From assembly GCA_026874595.1 (NCBI GenBank), contig CM049319.1, positions 3,130,601 through 3,194,600 of the forward strand: a DNA stretch of 64,000 nt. Reading direction: 5' to 3'. This DNA comes from Sipunculus nudus (taxonomy: Eukaryota; Annelida; Sipuncula; Golfingiida; Sipunculidae). Under the pieces are notes generated by a model. It was not told the origin of the DNA and searched no databases. It saw only the letters and a list, made by a program, of their open reading frames with translations. Below, in pieces: positions 22,648-37,473 of the stretch. Both the position numbers and the translations under genes were made by a program. How positions within the stretch are numbered: position 1 is the stretch's first letter; the number at the start of each line of letters is the position of its first letter.

Positions 22648-25600
22648 CTTTGGATTACGCTTGGCAGAGATGTTAAAATTGTTTGCTAACCATGTAAGCT
22701 TTCTTGCTATACATGGTTTTCTAAACATAGCCTTCACAAGCCCTCTTTCACTTTCATTAAATCATATATATATATATGGTTAACTTCATTTTTAAAACCT
22801 CACCAAATACCGGATTACCAAATGTATGATGATTAAACCTATGGTGTAAATCCATGGGGAGGTTATTTCATTAGTATGAAGTTGTTACTTCATATTAGAT
22901 TTATTATAAATTAATGTATATAATATGCCACGGTGTATATAACAGCCCTATAGCAATCTTAATTGCATTAATATATAGGCCTGTATATATATATGTGTGT
23001 GTGTGTGTACCCTCAAAACCAATATAAATATTCTTTTTAAACTACATATGGTAAATACTACTAACTAGGTTGAATTTTAGCTCATCTGACTGAAAATCAA
23101 CTGAGATATAGGTATGGTCCGTGGTCCGTCGACCGTCTGGCGGTCGTTTATCAAGGCACCGATCGTAACCGCTGACCATAGAAGCTGCGAAGTAAACATT
23201 CATGGAGGTCCATAAAATTTACCTGAAAACCTAACCCTCCCCCCCCCCGAATAATTAACAATTTTTGCATGGATTTTCATAAATCTTGCCTTGAATATTG
23301 ACCATGACTAGTTTTGTCAGTTCCCAAAAAACTTGTGGCGCCACCTGTATTTTTTTCTAATTTTTACAATTTTCCCCTAATTTTTTTAGACTATAAAATG
23401 ACAGCAGTCATTTCTGTTTTTTAGCTGTGCTTTCAAATTTTACTTACCACAAAGACCCACAAAGAAGCAAGAACCCTTAAAATTTTTGGGTCATCGGGTC
23501 AAAGTTCAAGGTCACAGGACCTACTTATATAAAAAGATTGTGGATGCATTATAAGCAAAACCTTTAACCCAACGCCTTCAATCTTTCTTATTTAGCTGCT
23601 CTGGCAAAAGAGGAAGAGCCTTGTTGAACTTGGGATCACAACGCCAAACGTCATGGGGCAATCTATCCACGATTTAGTTTCCAGATGATAACTCTAGTTT
23701 GATTTGACATACTGCTCTCAAACGTGATTTATATATGGCCAAATACAAATGTAAGAACCCTATCGACTTACCTTGAGGCCATGAGGTAAATGGGCAGGGT
23801 CACAGGACCCATTCTTTTAAAAGATTGTGGATGCATTTTAAGCCAAGTTTTTCATCGCAAACCCTCCATCTTTTAGTTGATTACAGGGTAAAAAGGTCAA
23901 AGGTGAAGGGACTCACATCTTTAAAAAAGGTTTATGATGGCATTATAAATCAAGCTTTTCATCCCTAACCTCACATTTTTTTAAATTGCTTACCTGCCCA
24001 AAGTTGAAGAAATCTGTAGATTTTGAGGTAACCTGGTCAGAGGTCAAGATCACTGTATCTACTCTTTTTAAAAGATTGTTATGAATATCAAAAATGCTGC
24101 ATGTTCAAGCATAGTAAGTACTCAAATTTATTTTGTGACAAAGTCATTTTCAAAGGACCCACATTTTGAAAAAAAAGCTCATGATATACCTTTATACACA
24201 AATTCAGCTGAGCGTAGAGACCCATGGGTCCCTGGTTGTACGTTGCTGTTCAAAGATCATTGTTAACACCTTATTGCGATCCACCCTGAAATGAAAGCTG
24301 AAATTTAATTTCGCATCAAAGATATACTGCCAGTACGGGAACAGCATGATTGATCACACAAACAGAATAACAGTCACATGAGCCAGCATGGCAACGGACA
24401 CCACTGTCAGGTGTCTGACACCACTCTCAGAAAGGGATTGGAATGGTAAACTTTATATTTATATACCCTTTATATAAAGAGGAATATGAACTACGTTAAT
24501 AAGAATAAAAATAATAATCGGATGATGATGATGATGATGATGACGATTATGATGACGATAATAATAATAATAATAATAATTATCATTTTTATTATTTTTA
24601 CAAATATATTCCAGTTCCTAAAACCAAATAAGATCCTGGCAACCATACGAAATTATACTATACTTCATGATCTAGCAATATTCTAAATAAAATTTGAATA
24701 AGATGTTCCTATGTCTCATTGGTTCATTTTGTAATTTAAACTGCATGGCAACCAGATTTTTTTCTTTGCATTAGAAAATACCAGAGTGTTAAGGGCTAAC
24801 GGCCCACGGCCTCTGTCTAAATAATCGCTCCATATAAAGACGAAAATCACAAAAAGACACTCAGATCTTTATGGGACAGGTATAGTTTAGCTGCTTCAAT
24901 AATGTTAGGGTAAAAAGAAAATACGTTGTTAATGTTATTTTTTTTTCAACCACATATCATGTTTAGGTAACACAGGTTTTACGCTGCATTTTTGTGGTTT
25001 CTGTATGAACTAAAACAATTCCTCAGTTGTGTGTAGACTTAGTTCACCACATGCAGGATACTATAGAAATGACTCAAGCGTTATGATATTCAGTCATTTC
25101 CAGGCTGTCATCATTGAACGTGGTAACAACTTTGATTAATCATTTACATACTATAAATCTTTTGCATATATTTCAATGTTTCAAGGCAAACACTAAAACA
25201 CACGTCATGACTACATGACTTCCTCGTTAAAGATTCCCTTAATCCCCTTTATAACCAAATCTGGATGTTTTTAAGGTTTTCCATTGTTAAAACTGGTCCC
25301 CGGGTAGCGTTTTATTTTTCAATATACCTGATATCTTTAATCATAAAATCTGATCAGGTCTTAGTGAAAATGTATCTTTGTCAGAACATAGAACTTGCAA
25401 CGCTTCAAAATGCCCCTTAAAAGGCTGATTTTAGTTTTTTAGAGTTTGACCTTTTGAAATAATCAAACCTTATAATTATAAAAAAAAATATATTATGTTC
25501 TCAGTGAAGAACATAAAAATTATGATTATTTTTAAAATGCGACAAAATGAATTATTAACAACCTTTTGCTTCCATACTGGTCCTCTTACTCTATTTATAT

Positions 25601-27208
25601 TTTATTTGTATGTTATTGTGTTATATATTAATATTTATTTTATATTTTTATTATTAATAGGTAGTTTATCTGAAATCGAAATTATTTCCGCATTTTTTAG
25701 CAGAAAACTTAAGTTCCCAGCTTGATCCTCAATCACAAGTATGTAAGTAAGCCCGCGTTGGTTAATGTATAGACCCCGGAGTACTGGCATGTGATGTTAT
25801 CACTGCTGTTGCGGATTTGAATATGACCCGTACGGCCACCAGTGCACACAGTATCGTACACAAGTACTGAGGAATTTTATCCCTAATACTGTGTGACACA
25901 GCGACACATACTGAATGCGAGCATGGGTTTACCAGACCCTCCTTATGGTAAAACCAAGACATAATGCGACCTTGGTTGATCTGTCGACATTAATAGAGCT
26001 TTTAATGCAGTTTACGGCGCCCCCTGATTGACAGCGACATACTACACCATTAACTCATACAGATCGTTTCCAGATGTTTTGATAACGGGGGCGACACGGA
26101 TTCGGCGCTGACGGCGCATATCTCTGCATTCTTTCTATCTCACATTCGGTGGTATGTGGAACCTCCGTTTGAAGATCCTACAATCGATTATTCGGGCGGA
26201 CCGCCACGACCATTATTTTACAATACTTCTTTTTACTCATTTCGTTCCACACAAACATTTTTATTTTATTTTTATATTTAGTAATAAAAATTAACCACAC
26301 AACGTGTCTTTAATTTAAGTTGAAATAAACTAAGCATGGTATGTTCAGAATATGCCGCTCTTCGATAAAGCAAATCTTCAGCTTTGAAATAAAGAACTGG
26401 GACAATTATAAATTATGTAGGATACATTTGAATGCCAACTCTGGCCATGGGTGGTGAGAAAAATGAATTCTCCAAAACTTTTCGTTCTACAATATCTGAA
26501 TACCGATTATTGTTTTTCTTGAATAAATACAGTGATATAAACATGAATTCCCAGATCCATTTTATTCCACGCTCCCTGCCTGCATGTCAATCCTAATTAA
26601 AGCGTGACCTTGTAACTACTGACGCTGAAGGTGGGGACGTAGATATGGGCTTTATTGTCAGGCACAGAGAAATACACAAGTGTTTGGAATACACAAGTGT
26701 TTGAAATAGACAGGTGACCGCATATAGAGGCTTTATGTTATTCTGCCGTTAGAGTATGAAGTTCATTAGATGTTACAAACAAAGAGAAAATCAAGTGTGT
26801 TAACTTAGAAAGATGAACATTTAAAAAACCTCCTCCCATGCACTTGTCAGGAAATGAGAGCTGTAAACTGTGGATGGGAAGCTGCTGACAGCTATAGAAG
26901 CTGTAACTTGACACGGTGTATTGTCCAAGTGTTCGGTATGCGGGGTATACTTGTATATACCACCCTCATGAGGCTGCACCTGTGTACATGATGGTTGGTC
27001 TCCGGGTCAGAGGGTGAATGAATACTGTCATACGTCAGTGGGTTATACTCGCACCATAGTGTACCATCGCATGTTTGACAGTATGTTTAAGCGATGTTAC
27101 TAACAGATCTTAGCACAATGGTTATAGACCTGTATGGGGGACAATTTCATGTCAAGGATGGATGTGGGGATTGGTGGGCACTTGTTTATCTCCCTCCCTC
27201 CCTCCCCC

Positions 27209-27255
<47 letters not shown>

Positions 27256-30200
27256 TCTCAGCGAGTAATTGTTTCGGTTTCAAAGTTAATCGTTTATTGT
27301 ATCCACCAAAACAGAGTTTTGCGGATACTATGTTTTTGACCGGGTTACGCCGCCGCCGCCGCCCCACCGCGTTCGTTTCCGAATTCCTCATCTCAGACCT
27401 TTGGCCCAATCTTTCTGAAACCCGGCATAGTTGTTCCCTCACCTATGTAGCGTAACAAAGAGAGGTGGCACCACCTGCAATCCTTTCTGTGCAGTACGAA
27501 TCTGGTTGTCTTTTAGATACTAGTAATAGCCTATATCTCAGGAGTGGTGCAATGTATTGAGCTGACACTCGCATGTTCATAGATCTTTGATCTTTCCATC
27601 TCGTATTCGAGACTGGTGGCTACAATCATTTTTACGTAGCGTCCATCTTTGCATTTGTGTGGATGTTAAGTGGGTTTTGAAAGTTGTGTGTCGCAGTGTG
27701 TATGGGTTGTTGACAAAACACCATAAAAATCACTGGAAGTTACTTGAACCTATATACTGCAAATAACTTACAGGGTGGTGTGTTTACCTGCACGGCTGGC
27801 CAGCACTCTGTCACTTATGTAGTGGTAAGCTCAGCGGACCCTACTCCCAGCATGCCTTTCACTAATTAAAATGTTATGCATGGTTGACACACAATACAAA
27901 ACCAAACGTTTTTCCTCTCAAATTTAAATAACAGGCACTGGTGTAGTGCACCTGGACAAATCTGGTAGTATGTAAGTTGTTGTACGCCACAAACAAGTGC
28001 ACCAAGGCATATATTCTACTGGTAACAGGTTGAGGCAAATCTGTAGTACATAAATAAGTAATACATAAACAGCCCTGTGACATCTGCATGTCCATATATC
28101 ATCGACACCTCCATCTCGTAAATAAGACTGGTGGCGCCATCTGCAATCGTTTTCCCGTGGCGTCCGTCCGTACATTTGCTTTGGGTGAAAATTGCTCATA
28201 TCTCAGAAGTGATTCTAGGTATTGGTCTGGACTTTGGCTTGTCCTTTCATCTTGGAACGTTTTCTCGTAATCTAGACAGGTTGCGCCACCTACCTTCCCG
28301 TTTTCGTAGAATAAATTAATGCCTTTTTTCAGGAGTGATTTGTCGTATAGGCCTGATATTGGGCATTTTCATAGATCTTAGGCTCTTTCATCATCTACGT
28401 AAGACTTGTGGCGCCATCTGCAATCTTTTTCCCATGGCGTCAATCCGTACGTTTGCTTTGGATGAAAATCATATTGCTCATTATTGCAGTAGTGGTTCAA
28501 AGTGTCGGTCATAAATTTGGCATGTCCAGTCATCTTGGGAAGTTTTCTCGGAAAGCAGACAGGTGGCGCCACCTACCTTCCCGTTTGCGTTTAATAAATT
28601 AATGCCCTTTTCTTAGGAGTGGTTTGCCGTATTGGCCTAAAATTGTGCATGTCCATAGATCTTGGACTTCTCCATCGTTTACTCAAGATTGGTGGCGCCA
28701 CCTCCAGTCGTTTTCGCTTTGCGTCTATCCGTATGTTTCCTTTGGGCCAAAATTGCTCATATCTCAGGAGTGGTTCAATTGGTTGGTCTGAAATTTGGCA
28801 TGGCCATCCATCTTGGAGAGTTTTTTCGTAAACCAGACGGGTGGCGCCATCTGCTTTCCTGTTTTCGTTGAATAAATTAATGACTTTTCCTCAGAGTTTT
28901 AGTGGACTGCATTCAGGAGTGGTGTGATAATACCACTCAATCCATGGCTCACTTCAACCGTACCACTCTGATGTCGCTTGTCGACGACCCGCTTTCTAGG
29001 TTTTTTTCTCACTTAAATTTTGCGGGCGTTTCAGGGAACTGTTGAAAATGTCATGAAGATTTTTTTTCAACCCCTGAAACTCAAGATTGCTCCCTAATGT
29101 ATTCATATTCAGACACCTTATGTGTAAAGTTATATGTGTAAAGTATATATGTTTTTAACTTTTTGCCAATCTATTTTTCCTCTTTTTTGTCCGCTGACAG
29201 ACTTAGTTAGCTTGATTTGGTCAGTCTTGAAGAGTTAATATAAAACTAATTTTGTCATGTCAACTAATGTGATTTTTTAAAATTATTCAATGCTTTAATA
29301 ACCACCAATTATCGAGTGGTTCTTAAATGAAAAATGTATAAAACACAATATTGATAAGATATAAAGAACAAGAATACGCAGATAAGTTTAATCACCCCGT
29401 ATGGCAATCGAACCCATCCACCCCCCCCCCCCCCCACCCCCCCCCCCCACCCCCCAAGGATCGCTCTACCATCAAACTAACAGGGATTTCCAACTTTCTC
29501 TGTGTATCAGCACACTCTCATAGGCCTATAAAAAAGGCATCCCCCTTCCGGAACATAAAGGGGCGCCCCTTAGATTAAGTATAAATTTTTGTGGTATGTA
29601 GTTCTCACCTAAGTTACTGTACGTGTATAGCCCAATGAAAGTGTGCTGATACACAGAGGGTAGGGGAACCCTGTTAGATCAGGGGTAGAGCAGACGGCCG
29701 GCATTTGGATGGTCATGGGTTCGATTCCCTTACAGGGTGATCTGACTTTTTCTGTGTATTCATGTTCTATATCTCTATGAAATGGACCAACACGGTCATT
29801 CAAACATCTCTCTATATAATATTAATATGATATAGTCTTAAAGCATGATTACATTTTTATTGCAGATTGTTATGTAACATCATTTTTCAAAAGCAAACCT
29901 TCCCCTTCTTTGCTCATTTCGAAGCAAAACTTTTATCCTTACTTAATTCAAACAGACTATTTCTACATAAAGCCATGAACTCCCCCCCCCCCCCCCCCCC
30001 CCCGCAACCCACCTGGATTCGAAATGATAGAGAATATATTATTGTGGGTTGTAGATCTCACTTCAGTCACTGTTCGTGTATAGTGCTCGAGTATACATGT
30101 ATTATACAGGTTCACATGAGATGATTTTACATATACACGTGGCTATATCTCAATATTTTCCTGTCCTGTCATAAACAAGGGTGCAGTTTCCATGCAATGA

Positions 30201-32871
30201 GGGGGGGGGGGGGGGCTCTGAACCCTAAACCCCTTCGCCACCAGAGACGTTATTTTTCCTTTGCACTGTGGGTCGCGGAATGGACACACACACACATACA
30301 CACAGGGATATAAGATATTATTTGACCATCGCTATACCTCACACATTTGTTTCGAAATATATAATGTTATCAGTTGTCGATCCAGAACCCAAGTATTTTT
30401 AGAATTCAATGGAGAATCTTTACCGGTCGACGGGTTAGGTTTCACAATTTTCATTTAAATATAAGCCGTTTTGCCTCTCTGTCCGCGCTGGTTTAAGATT
30501 TCAGCGAATGGGAAATTATCGTGTATTAGCAACAGGCCTGTAACACAAACAACTCTTATCTAATGGTTCTTTCTTGAATGGAGGCTGAATGTTCGGGCTA
30601 ATCACGTTCATGAAACTTTCGCAAATAAGATATCCTCACCAACAGGGGGGATGACGCATCTGAATAAATAGTTAAGACACCTGTTGGAATTTGGTGCGTT
30701 AATCGGCACCTTTATCTGTTCATAACATCGAAACAATGCAGCCAATGTAAACACATTAATTGGCGTAAAACCTGCGGTAATCGGGCACGGGACAGAGTAG
30801 AGTGACTGTAACAGAAATGAATGAGGCATTGTGGGATTTATTCATATTTAATAATAAATACAAATACTGAGCTGTATTTAGATCGTATAAGTTCTGGTGT
30901 AACCGCGATAATGAAACCCTCGCGAAAAGTCCAAATGAATTAAGAAACCGCGAAATATTAGCCACGCGAATAAAAAGTTAACCACAGTTTACTTCAGATA
31001 CCAACAACAAATTAAAACCTTGCCCTAAAAAAAAGGGGATTATCATTGGCGAATGCCCCCTTGCCCTCTTGGATCCGCCGCTAAGTTATTTCGCAATAAA
31101 ACACAGGTCTGGATTTTAGTCCGTAAAACCTGCATCCATCATTCAAATGTGCGTTTAACGGCTGGGTTCCCCAATGGTGTGAATCACATCATATTATCAG
31201 AAATTTTGAAAATTTACTCATTTATGAAAACTTGCTATTCTTTAATATTTAAGGAATTTTGAAACACTGTGACACATTCTGGTTAAAACTCATATTTTAC
31301 TGATTAAAATCGGAGCCTGTTTTTTATAACAAAATGATATTCAATTAATTTGTAAATCATGTGGGTGTATACTATGGTACCCCCCCCCCCCCTTCGTGTT
31401 AACCATTAATGAACAATGGAAAGATTAAACGCTATGAAAACCTCAAAACCACGTTCAATGATTGCTGTTAAATATCACGATGAATTAAAATTACATTGAA
31501 AAGGATTATTTTATATATTTTAACCAGTTAATCAACACGAATAAATACTACCTAGGTATTAAGGGTAAGGGAATTATCTAAATCAAGGTACTTAATTGAA
31601 CTGCAACCAGGATAGAGGAACATAATTGAGGCTATTTATGGTTATACTTTATCATAAAAAAATAAAAATATGTTTATACATGTCAAAGTTCACAACGTCC
31701 CGCACAGCTGTATAGAGATTTAACCTTAAGTACAGGTACTGATATGTAGATTCGGGTCAGATTTTTTTTTTATGCTAAATTTAATCAAAATATTTAATCA
31801 CGGTTATAACTGAAAATATCTAGTTGTTAATATTTTATTTGTTACGGGTGAATCACCAGCAGTTGGTGTTTATCATAAAACACTAAGAGTGACTGGCTTA
31901 ACATTCCATAAAACAAATGAATACATGTCGACACGCAGGTGAACATATATACATGGATCCCAGAAAACTTGTATTTGTCCAGCAGTTAATGCTACAATGT
32001 GACTGAATAAGCACGACAGGATCATGGTGATGACTTACTCTATAAACCTAGGCCTATTGTATGCATATGATTTTCAGCTCAGCTGACTAGCAAAAAGTCA
32101 TGCTGAGCTCTAGCGATTATCATTTGCCCTTCGTCTGATCATTAATCGTTAACAAGGCACAAATCGTAACCATATCAGTCAAAAACCCTTTGCTTAATAT
32201 CCAACTAGGTCATATTGAATTTTATTCTGCCAATTATGGGAAACATATGAATTTGAGCATCCTGAAAGTCAGAGTGACTGAGTCTTTTTAGTGTTAGTGG
32301 GTTCCTAACAATATTATTGTTAGAACATTAAATTAAAGTGTGGTGCCATATTTGCACCTTTGAGACTTACACCATGCAAGCACAGTTTTGACATAACTGT
32401 CCCCACCGGTTATTCAGATACGTCACCTAAAGTTGTTCATCTGTCCATACGTCCATCGCCAGGGTCTCATGTGGAAGATTATTTTTTTTGCAGAAAGACT
32501 CACCTGGAGAGAAGCAGAAGGGAAGTGTAGGAACGAGAGCAAGGACCTCTACACTCAACTTGACAACCATGGGGTCAAGGACGTTGGTTTGACCGGAGAT
32601 TCGTGGACGGTCTGGACCGGAGCGAGGCGGAAGGACTTTGACACTCCGCGCTGGATGAATGGATCAGACGTCGGTAAGTGTGGGCCTTGTTTCGGGGGGG
32701 GGGGGGGGGGGGTAAAACGGTTTTAAGCAATATGTATATGCTTATATGTATTTGCTTACGGATACTGAAGGGACCAGACATTTTAACTTCAATGGAGAGG
32801 TGCCCTTAGTAGGGAGGTTATAGATTTCGGAACATGCCCTTAATTTGCCGTAAAGAGATGCCCGTAGGGAG

Positions 32872-32918
<47 letters not shown>

Positions 32919-35900
32919 ACGGTCCTCATTCACACTGCAAATCTGACTTGACGGATAGCAACACCAAAGTTCAGACACGTATCCTCACAGGTAAAACGAA
33001 GACGTTATAGGTACTATAAAGGTGCTCTATTAATCATACTCCTGGCAGTATATAAAATACTTACAATAACAAACAAAATTGTAGGAATGACACATAATGA
33101 AACCTAAAAATAAGTCTCTGGTATGCCCTGTAACATAAAGAAATACTTAACTGAAGTCCAGTCCAATTCGACGATCACAAAAGGATCACAAACAGTTAAA
33201 CCACTGTTCAACGATAAAGGTTCATATAGGCCTAATGAAAACCAGAATCCTGGGTAAAAAAAAAGACCGTCATCGGCGAGTTTCGCGTGTTAGCCCTTTT
33301 TATAGGACATTAAAAGTCCCTGGGCCAGTTCTGTGCTGTTTTGAGCGTTTTGTGTTTTTATGTGGTGTCCTTTGTCAGTGCTTGGTTGCTTAGTGGCGAC
33401 TATGACCATCAGGATCTTTGGAAGACGTCCAGACCACAGGGCGAGATCCATGCGGGGGACATCAATCCAGGTCGACAGACATATATACATATGTGTGTTT
33501 GTATCTAGAATTTTAACACAACTGACCTAACTGAACTTATTGTGTTCCAGATCTGACCATGCTATCATACTACACCAAAGGTGACAAAACACCCATGTGT
33601 GGCTATCTCCACTCACGAGATAATACCTTGGAGCTGCAAAGCTGTGATGTCCAGCATATAGGTTACCTCTGTCAGATACCTGGTGAGTACACTATAATGA
33701 TGATCAATATATATCAGATACCTGGTGAAAATACTATAATAATGATCATTATACATCAGACACCTGGTGAGTACACTATAATGATGATCAATAAACATCA
33801 GACACCTGGTGAAAATACTATAATAATGATCAATATACATCAGACACCTGGTGAGTATACACTATAATAATGATCAATATACATCAGACACCTGGTGAAA
33901 ATACTATAATAATGATCAATATACAACAGACACCTGGTGAAAATACTTTAATAATGATCAATATACATCAAACACCTGGTGAAAATACTATAATAATGAT
34001 CAATATACATCAGATACCCTGATGAGTACACTAAAAGGTGGGTCAATACCCACCAGATACCTGGTGAGTACACGGAAATGAGGGTCAATACAACAGATAC
34101 CAGGTGAGTACACTATAAAGATAGTCAATATATATCAGATACCTGGTGAGTACACTAAAATGATTATCAATATAATCAGATACCTGGTGAGTGCACTCAA
34201 ATAATGGTCACTGCATGTATACATCAGATACCACCCGAGAACACTAAAATGATGGTCAATATACATCTGTCAGAGCATGATCTTTAACATACTGTGGTGT
34301 ACAGTATACATCTGTACCAAAGAGGGCACCATAGTCCGTTGTTTGAGCTTGATCAGAATCTCGTACCATCACCAGGACCTGATTGTATACATGGTAAGAG
34401 ATGGCAACTCATATTATCATGTACGAAAAGTCAGGAGAAAAGACATGATGTAGAAATGTGATCAGCAGGACGTGTCAATGTTCTCCAATCACCACATGTA
34501 ACGCTTAATGAATGTTGTTCTGTCATGATGATCGTATTTTCAATTATTTTCTTCTTTATCAAATCTCACATATTTTTTATCAAATCTCATATGATGCTTT
34601 CTTTTTGGGTCAGCCCCTGGAAACTAAAGCTTCCTGGCCAATCTGATATGATCTTTTCCAGGGTATTAATATATGCCGCTCAGTCTAAAAAATGTCTGTC
34701 AAGACGGATACAAAAGGAAAATAAAATCATGCTCCTACACAGACCTGCCAACTTTACACAGATTTAAAATTATTTAGTCTGATTTTTTTTATTTTTCTAG
34801 CAGAAAATATGATTAGTAAGATTTCAGTATATTTAAGGGGGGATATCATTCTACTTACTTTATCAATAGATATTTGTGCCAGTGCCACGCCTGAGTCAGT
34901 GGATGATCTTAAATCTTAGTTTACGATGTACCAAATATACATCAGCATTTAGTTAAAGTTGATGTTCTCATCTGTAGTGGCAAGAGGTAGCACAAATGGA
35001 TGTATTCCAGAAGAAGAAGAATAACCTACTTCTCTGCCATGAAAACTGTTCTTATTATATTGCCTGGGAATTTTGATTTTGAGCCTGTATTCATTATAGT
35101 AGGACCCCAACGTGGGACCCTTGACCCCACTCATAAAGGGTGGCCTCTAACGCACTTGCATTGAGTAAGATTTCGTTATTTCAAATATTCTAATAGGTAA
35201 CAAAACTTAAAGGTGGAAGTTTGTAGTTTGAAATCACCGACGATGTCGGATTCATCCGACTTTACCCCCTGCCTTAATCCTTGTTTTTCGAGCCTGTACC
35301 ATTCTTAACCTCCTGAGCAGCATACAACCCAGGCTGCCATAACCGGCGGCAGAGGGTTATTCGTTATGTATTTGCCTGGCGTCCATGATCATTACCCATT
35401 CATTCCTTGGTGGAGAGAGCGCCTACTGGTGGTAAAGGCTAGGAGTTTAAGCGAGGAAGACGGTCAGAACGGGACGCGAACCCACAACCTTGTGTGACCA
35501 ATTCCGGCGCCCTAACCATAACCCTCCCTACCCTTCATAAATGTTGGCAGGTTTCCTTTAACAAGATTCAAGAAGATTATAATTTAGTCAAAATGTTTAC
35601 CTCCTGAAATTCATGTTTTATTTTAAGGGTGTACCCGGTGTCCCGAAGGCCTGTACGATTATCAGTGTTTCTCCCTGAACAACAATTGTTACGTGAACTT
35701 CTGTGGTATAGACAACTGGTATTCGGCCAGAGGCACCTGTGCTCGCCACGGCTGGACGCTGACCATGATAGAATCCAAGACCCTTGTTGGCAGAGTGGCG
35801 GGAAAACTGTACAAATCCACGGACAACAAACCGTGCAAAACCTACTGGGTCGGCTTCAGGACGGCCGACTGGTATGATGGTAAGAAATTGAATTTCCAGA

Positions 35901-37426
35901 AATATGAGACAGAAAAGCCAATGTAAAGGAACACAATCAGCCGAACTGATCTAGTCATATGTAATGCTGACGTGAATATCCTGTTTAAGTTACATGACTC
36001 AATTTGTAGAAATTAAGCTTTGAAAGTTCAAAAGAGTTATTAGGATAGGTATTCATAAGTTCTCACGTTTTTCTCACATGATTTTGACTTAATGCGAAGA
36101 AAGTAATTTGATTTAATCTATTACAACTTATATGTCAACATAAAATATATAAGACATATATATCACGTGTATATTGCCAACTTAGGCTGCCTAGTAATTA
36201 ATGGCGTCTTCCTTTGTTTTATAGGATTTCCAGGGTGTCATGCTTATCCCATTAATTAAAAATTTATATTTGATTGATCTGGTTTGTCAAAAAGTAAAGA
36301 AAAGTAAATGGGGTTTAAATCTTTCACCGTCACGATACATTTGACACTATTGTTGTGTCTTATTCCACGTAAAAACAACTCAACTACTGGAGCAGAACAC
36401 GTGCGTTTATTCAACAGAAAAACCAAAGATGGCTGCCAGAAACAGCCGACGGCCACTTTTCATCTTGACCCAACATTTCGTACCCAGTACATATCATTCT
36501 TCAGGATAGCACTATCACAATTTAATCACTGAGTCCCCATGTACCACATCTATAATCTAAAATACTTTGTGTTTTCTGCAAATTAAAATTCCCTTCTATA
36601 ATTAACAAATAGATATATTATTTTAAAAAAAAACCAAATGATTGACGAGCCAATCTGCGACTTAACGATCAAGAAAAAGGTGAATTTATTACAAAAGTCA
36701 TTAAATAGTTATAAACTGCTGTGAGGGGAAGGTGTTTACCAGTACAATATATATGTATGTTTCAGAGAAGCTTAATCTGGTCCAGATGATGTGGCTCCCA
36801 AAGGAACCAAATCAAGCTGTAGACAAGAAGTGTATGGTTGTAAAACACAACACCACACACACCGGGTGTCAAGCCGTCTCCTGTGACGAGAGGCACCAAG
36901 TTAAATGTCAGGATCCAAATGGTAAGTCATTTCATATTAGCGTACTTACGGTAAAACATATCGCAGTTAATTAACAGCGCCATCTTGTGGTCATGTTTGG
37001 ATAATCAGCAGTAATGAGTGAAAATGTTCGTACTCTTTTACTACTGTGACGTAGATATATGTGTCTAAACATTGCAAGTTTGTTATGAAATTGCTAATGT
37101 ATAAAACATACGAAATATGAATACGCTTCAAACAAATACAACGTTTTTTAATGGTACCATTGGTCGTTATATATTGGCTAAGGCTCCATATTTTGATACA
37201 TAGGCACTTGCTGATTCCTTCACAACACTAAACATTTTCTATATCTACTTTTGATTATAATGTGTGGGTCTGTACTTTGACCGTTGATTGATATGAATCT
37301 TGAGTCCCTAAGGACTCATACAGAATAAAAAAACTAGCAGGATGAAACAAAATTCAGTGCTGTATGTAGGAGGATGTTCCAACGTTTATCAACCTCTTTC
37401 ACTATGTGTAACAGCTGTAAGGTTCA

Positions 37427-37473
<47 letters not shown>

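Noticed and set aside
27162-27455. Leucine/serine-repeat proteins
   Set aside because: These are translations of the (CT)n tract and the start of the Helitron-like element.
29660-29740. Functional tRNA gene
   Set aside because: Acceptor and T-loop look good, but the anticodon arm cannot be folded canonically and an inverted copy lies alongside, so it is better explained as a tRNA-derived repeat.
33559-33867. A complete protein ending in QTPGE repeats
   Set aside because: The first part is a real CTLD exon, but it stops at the donor at 33682. The repeats are intronic minisatellite unless alternative donors are used; this is treated as a finding, not a gene.
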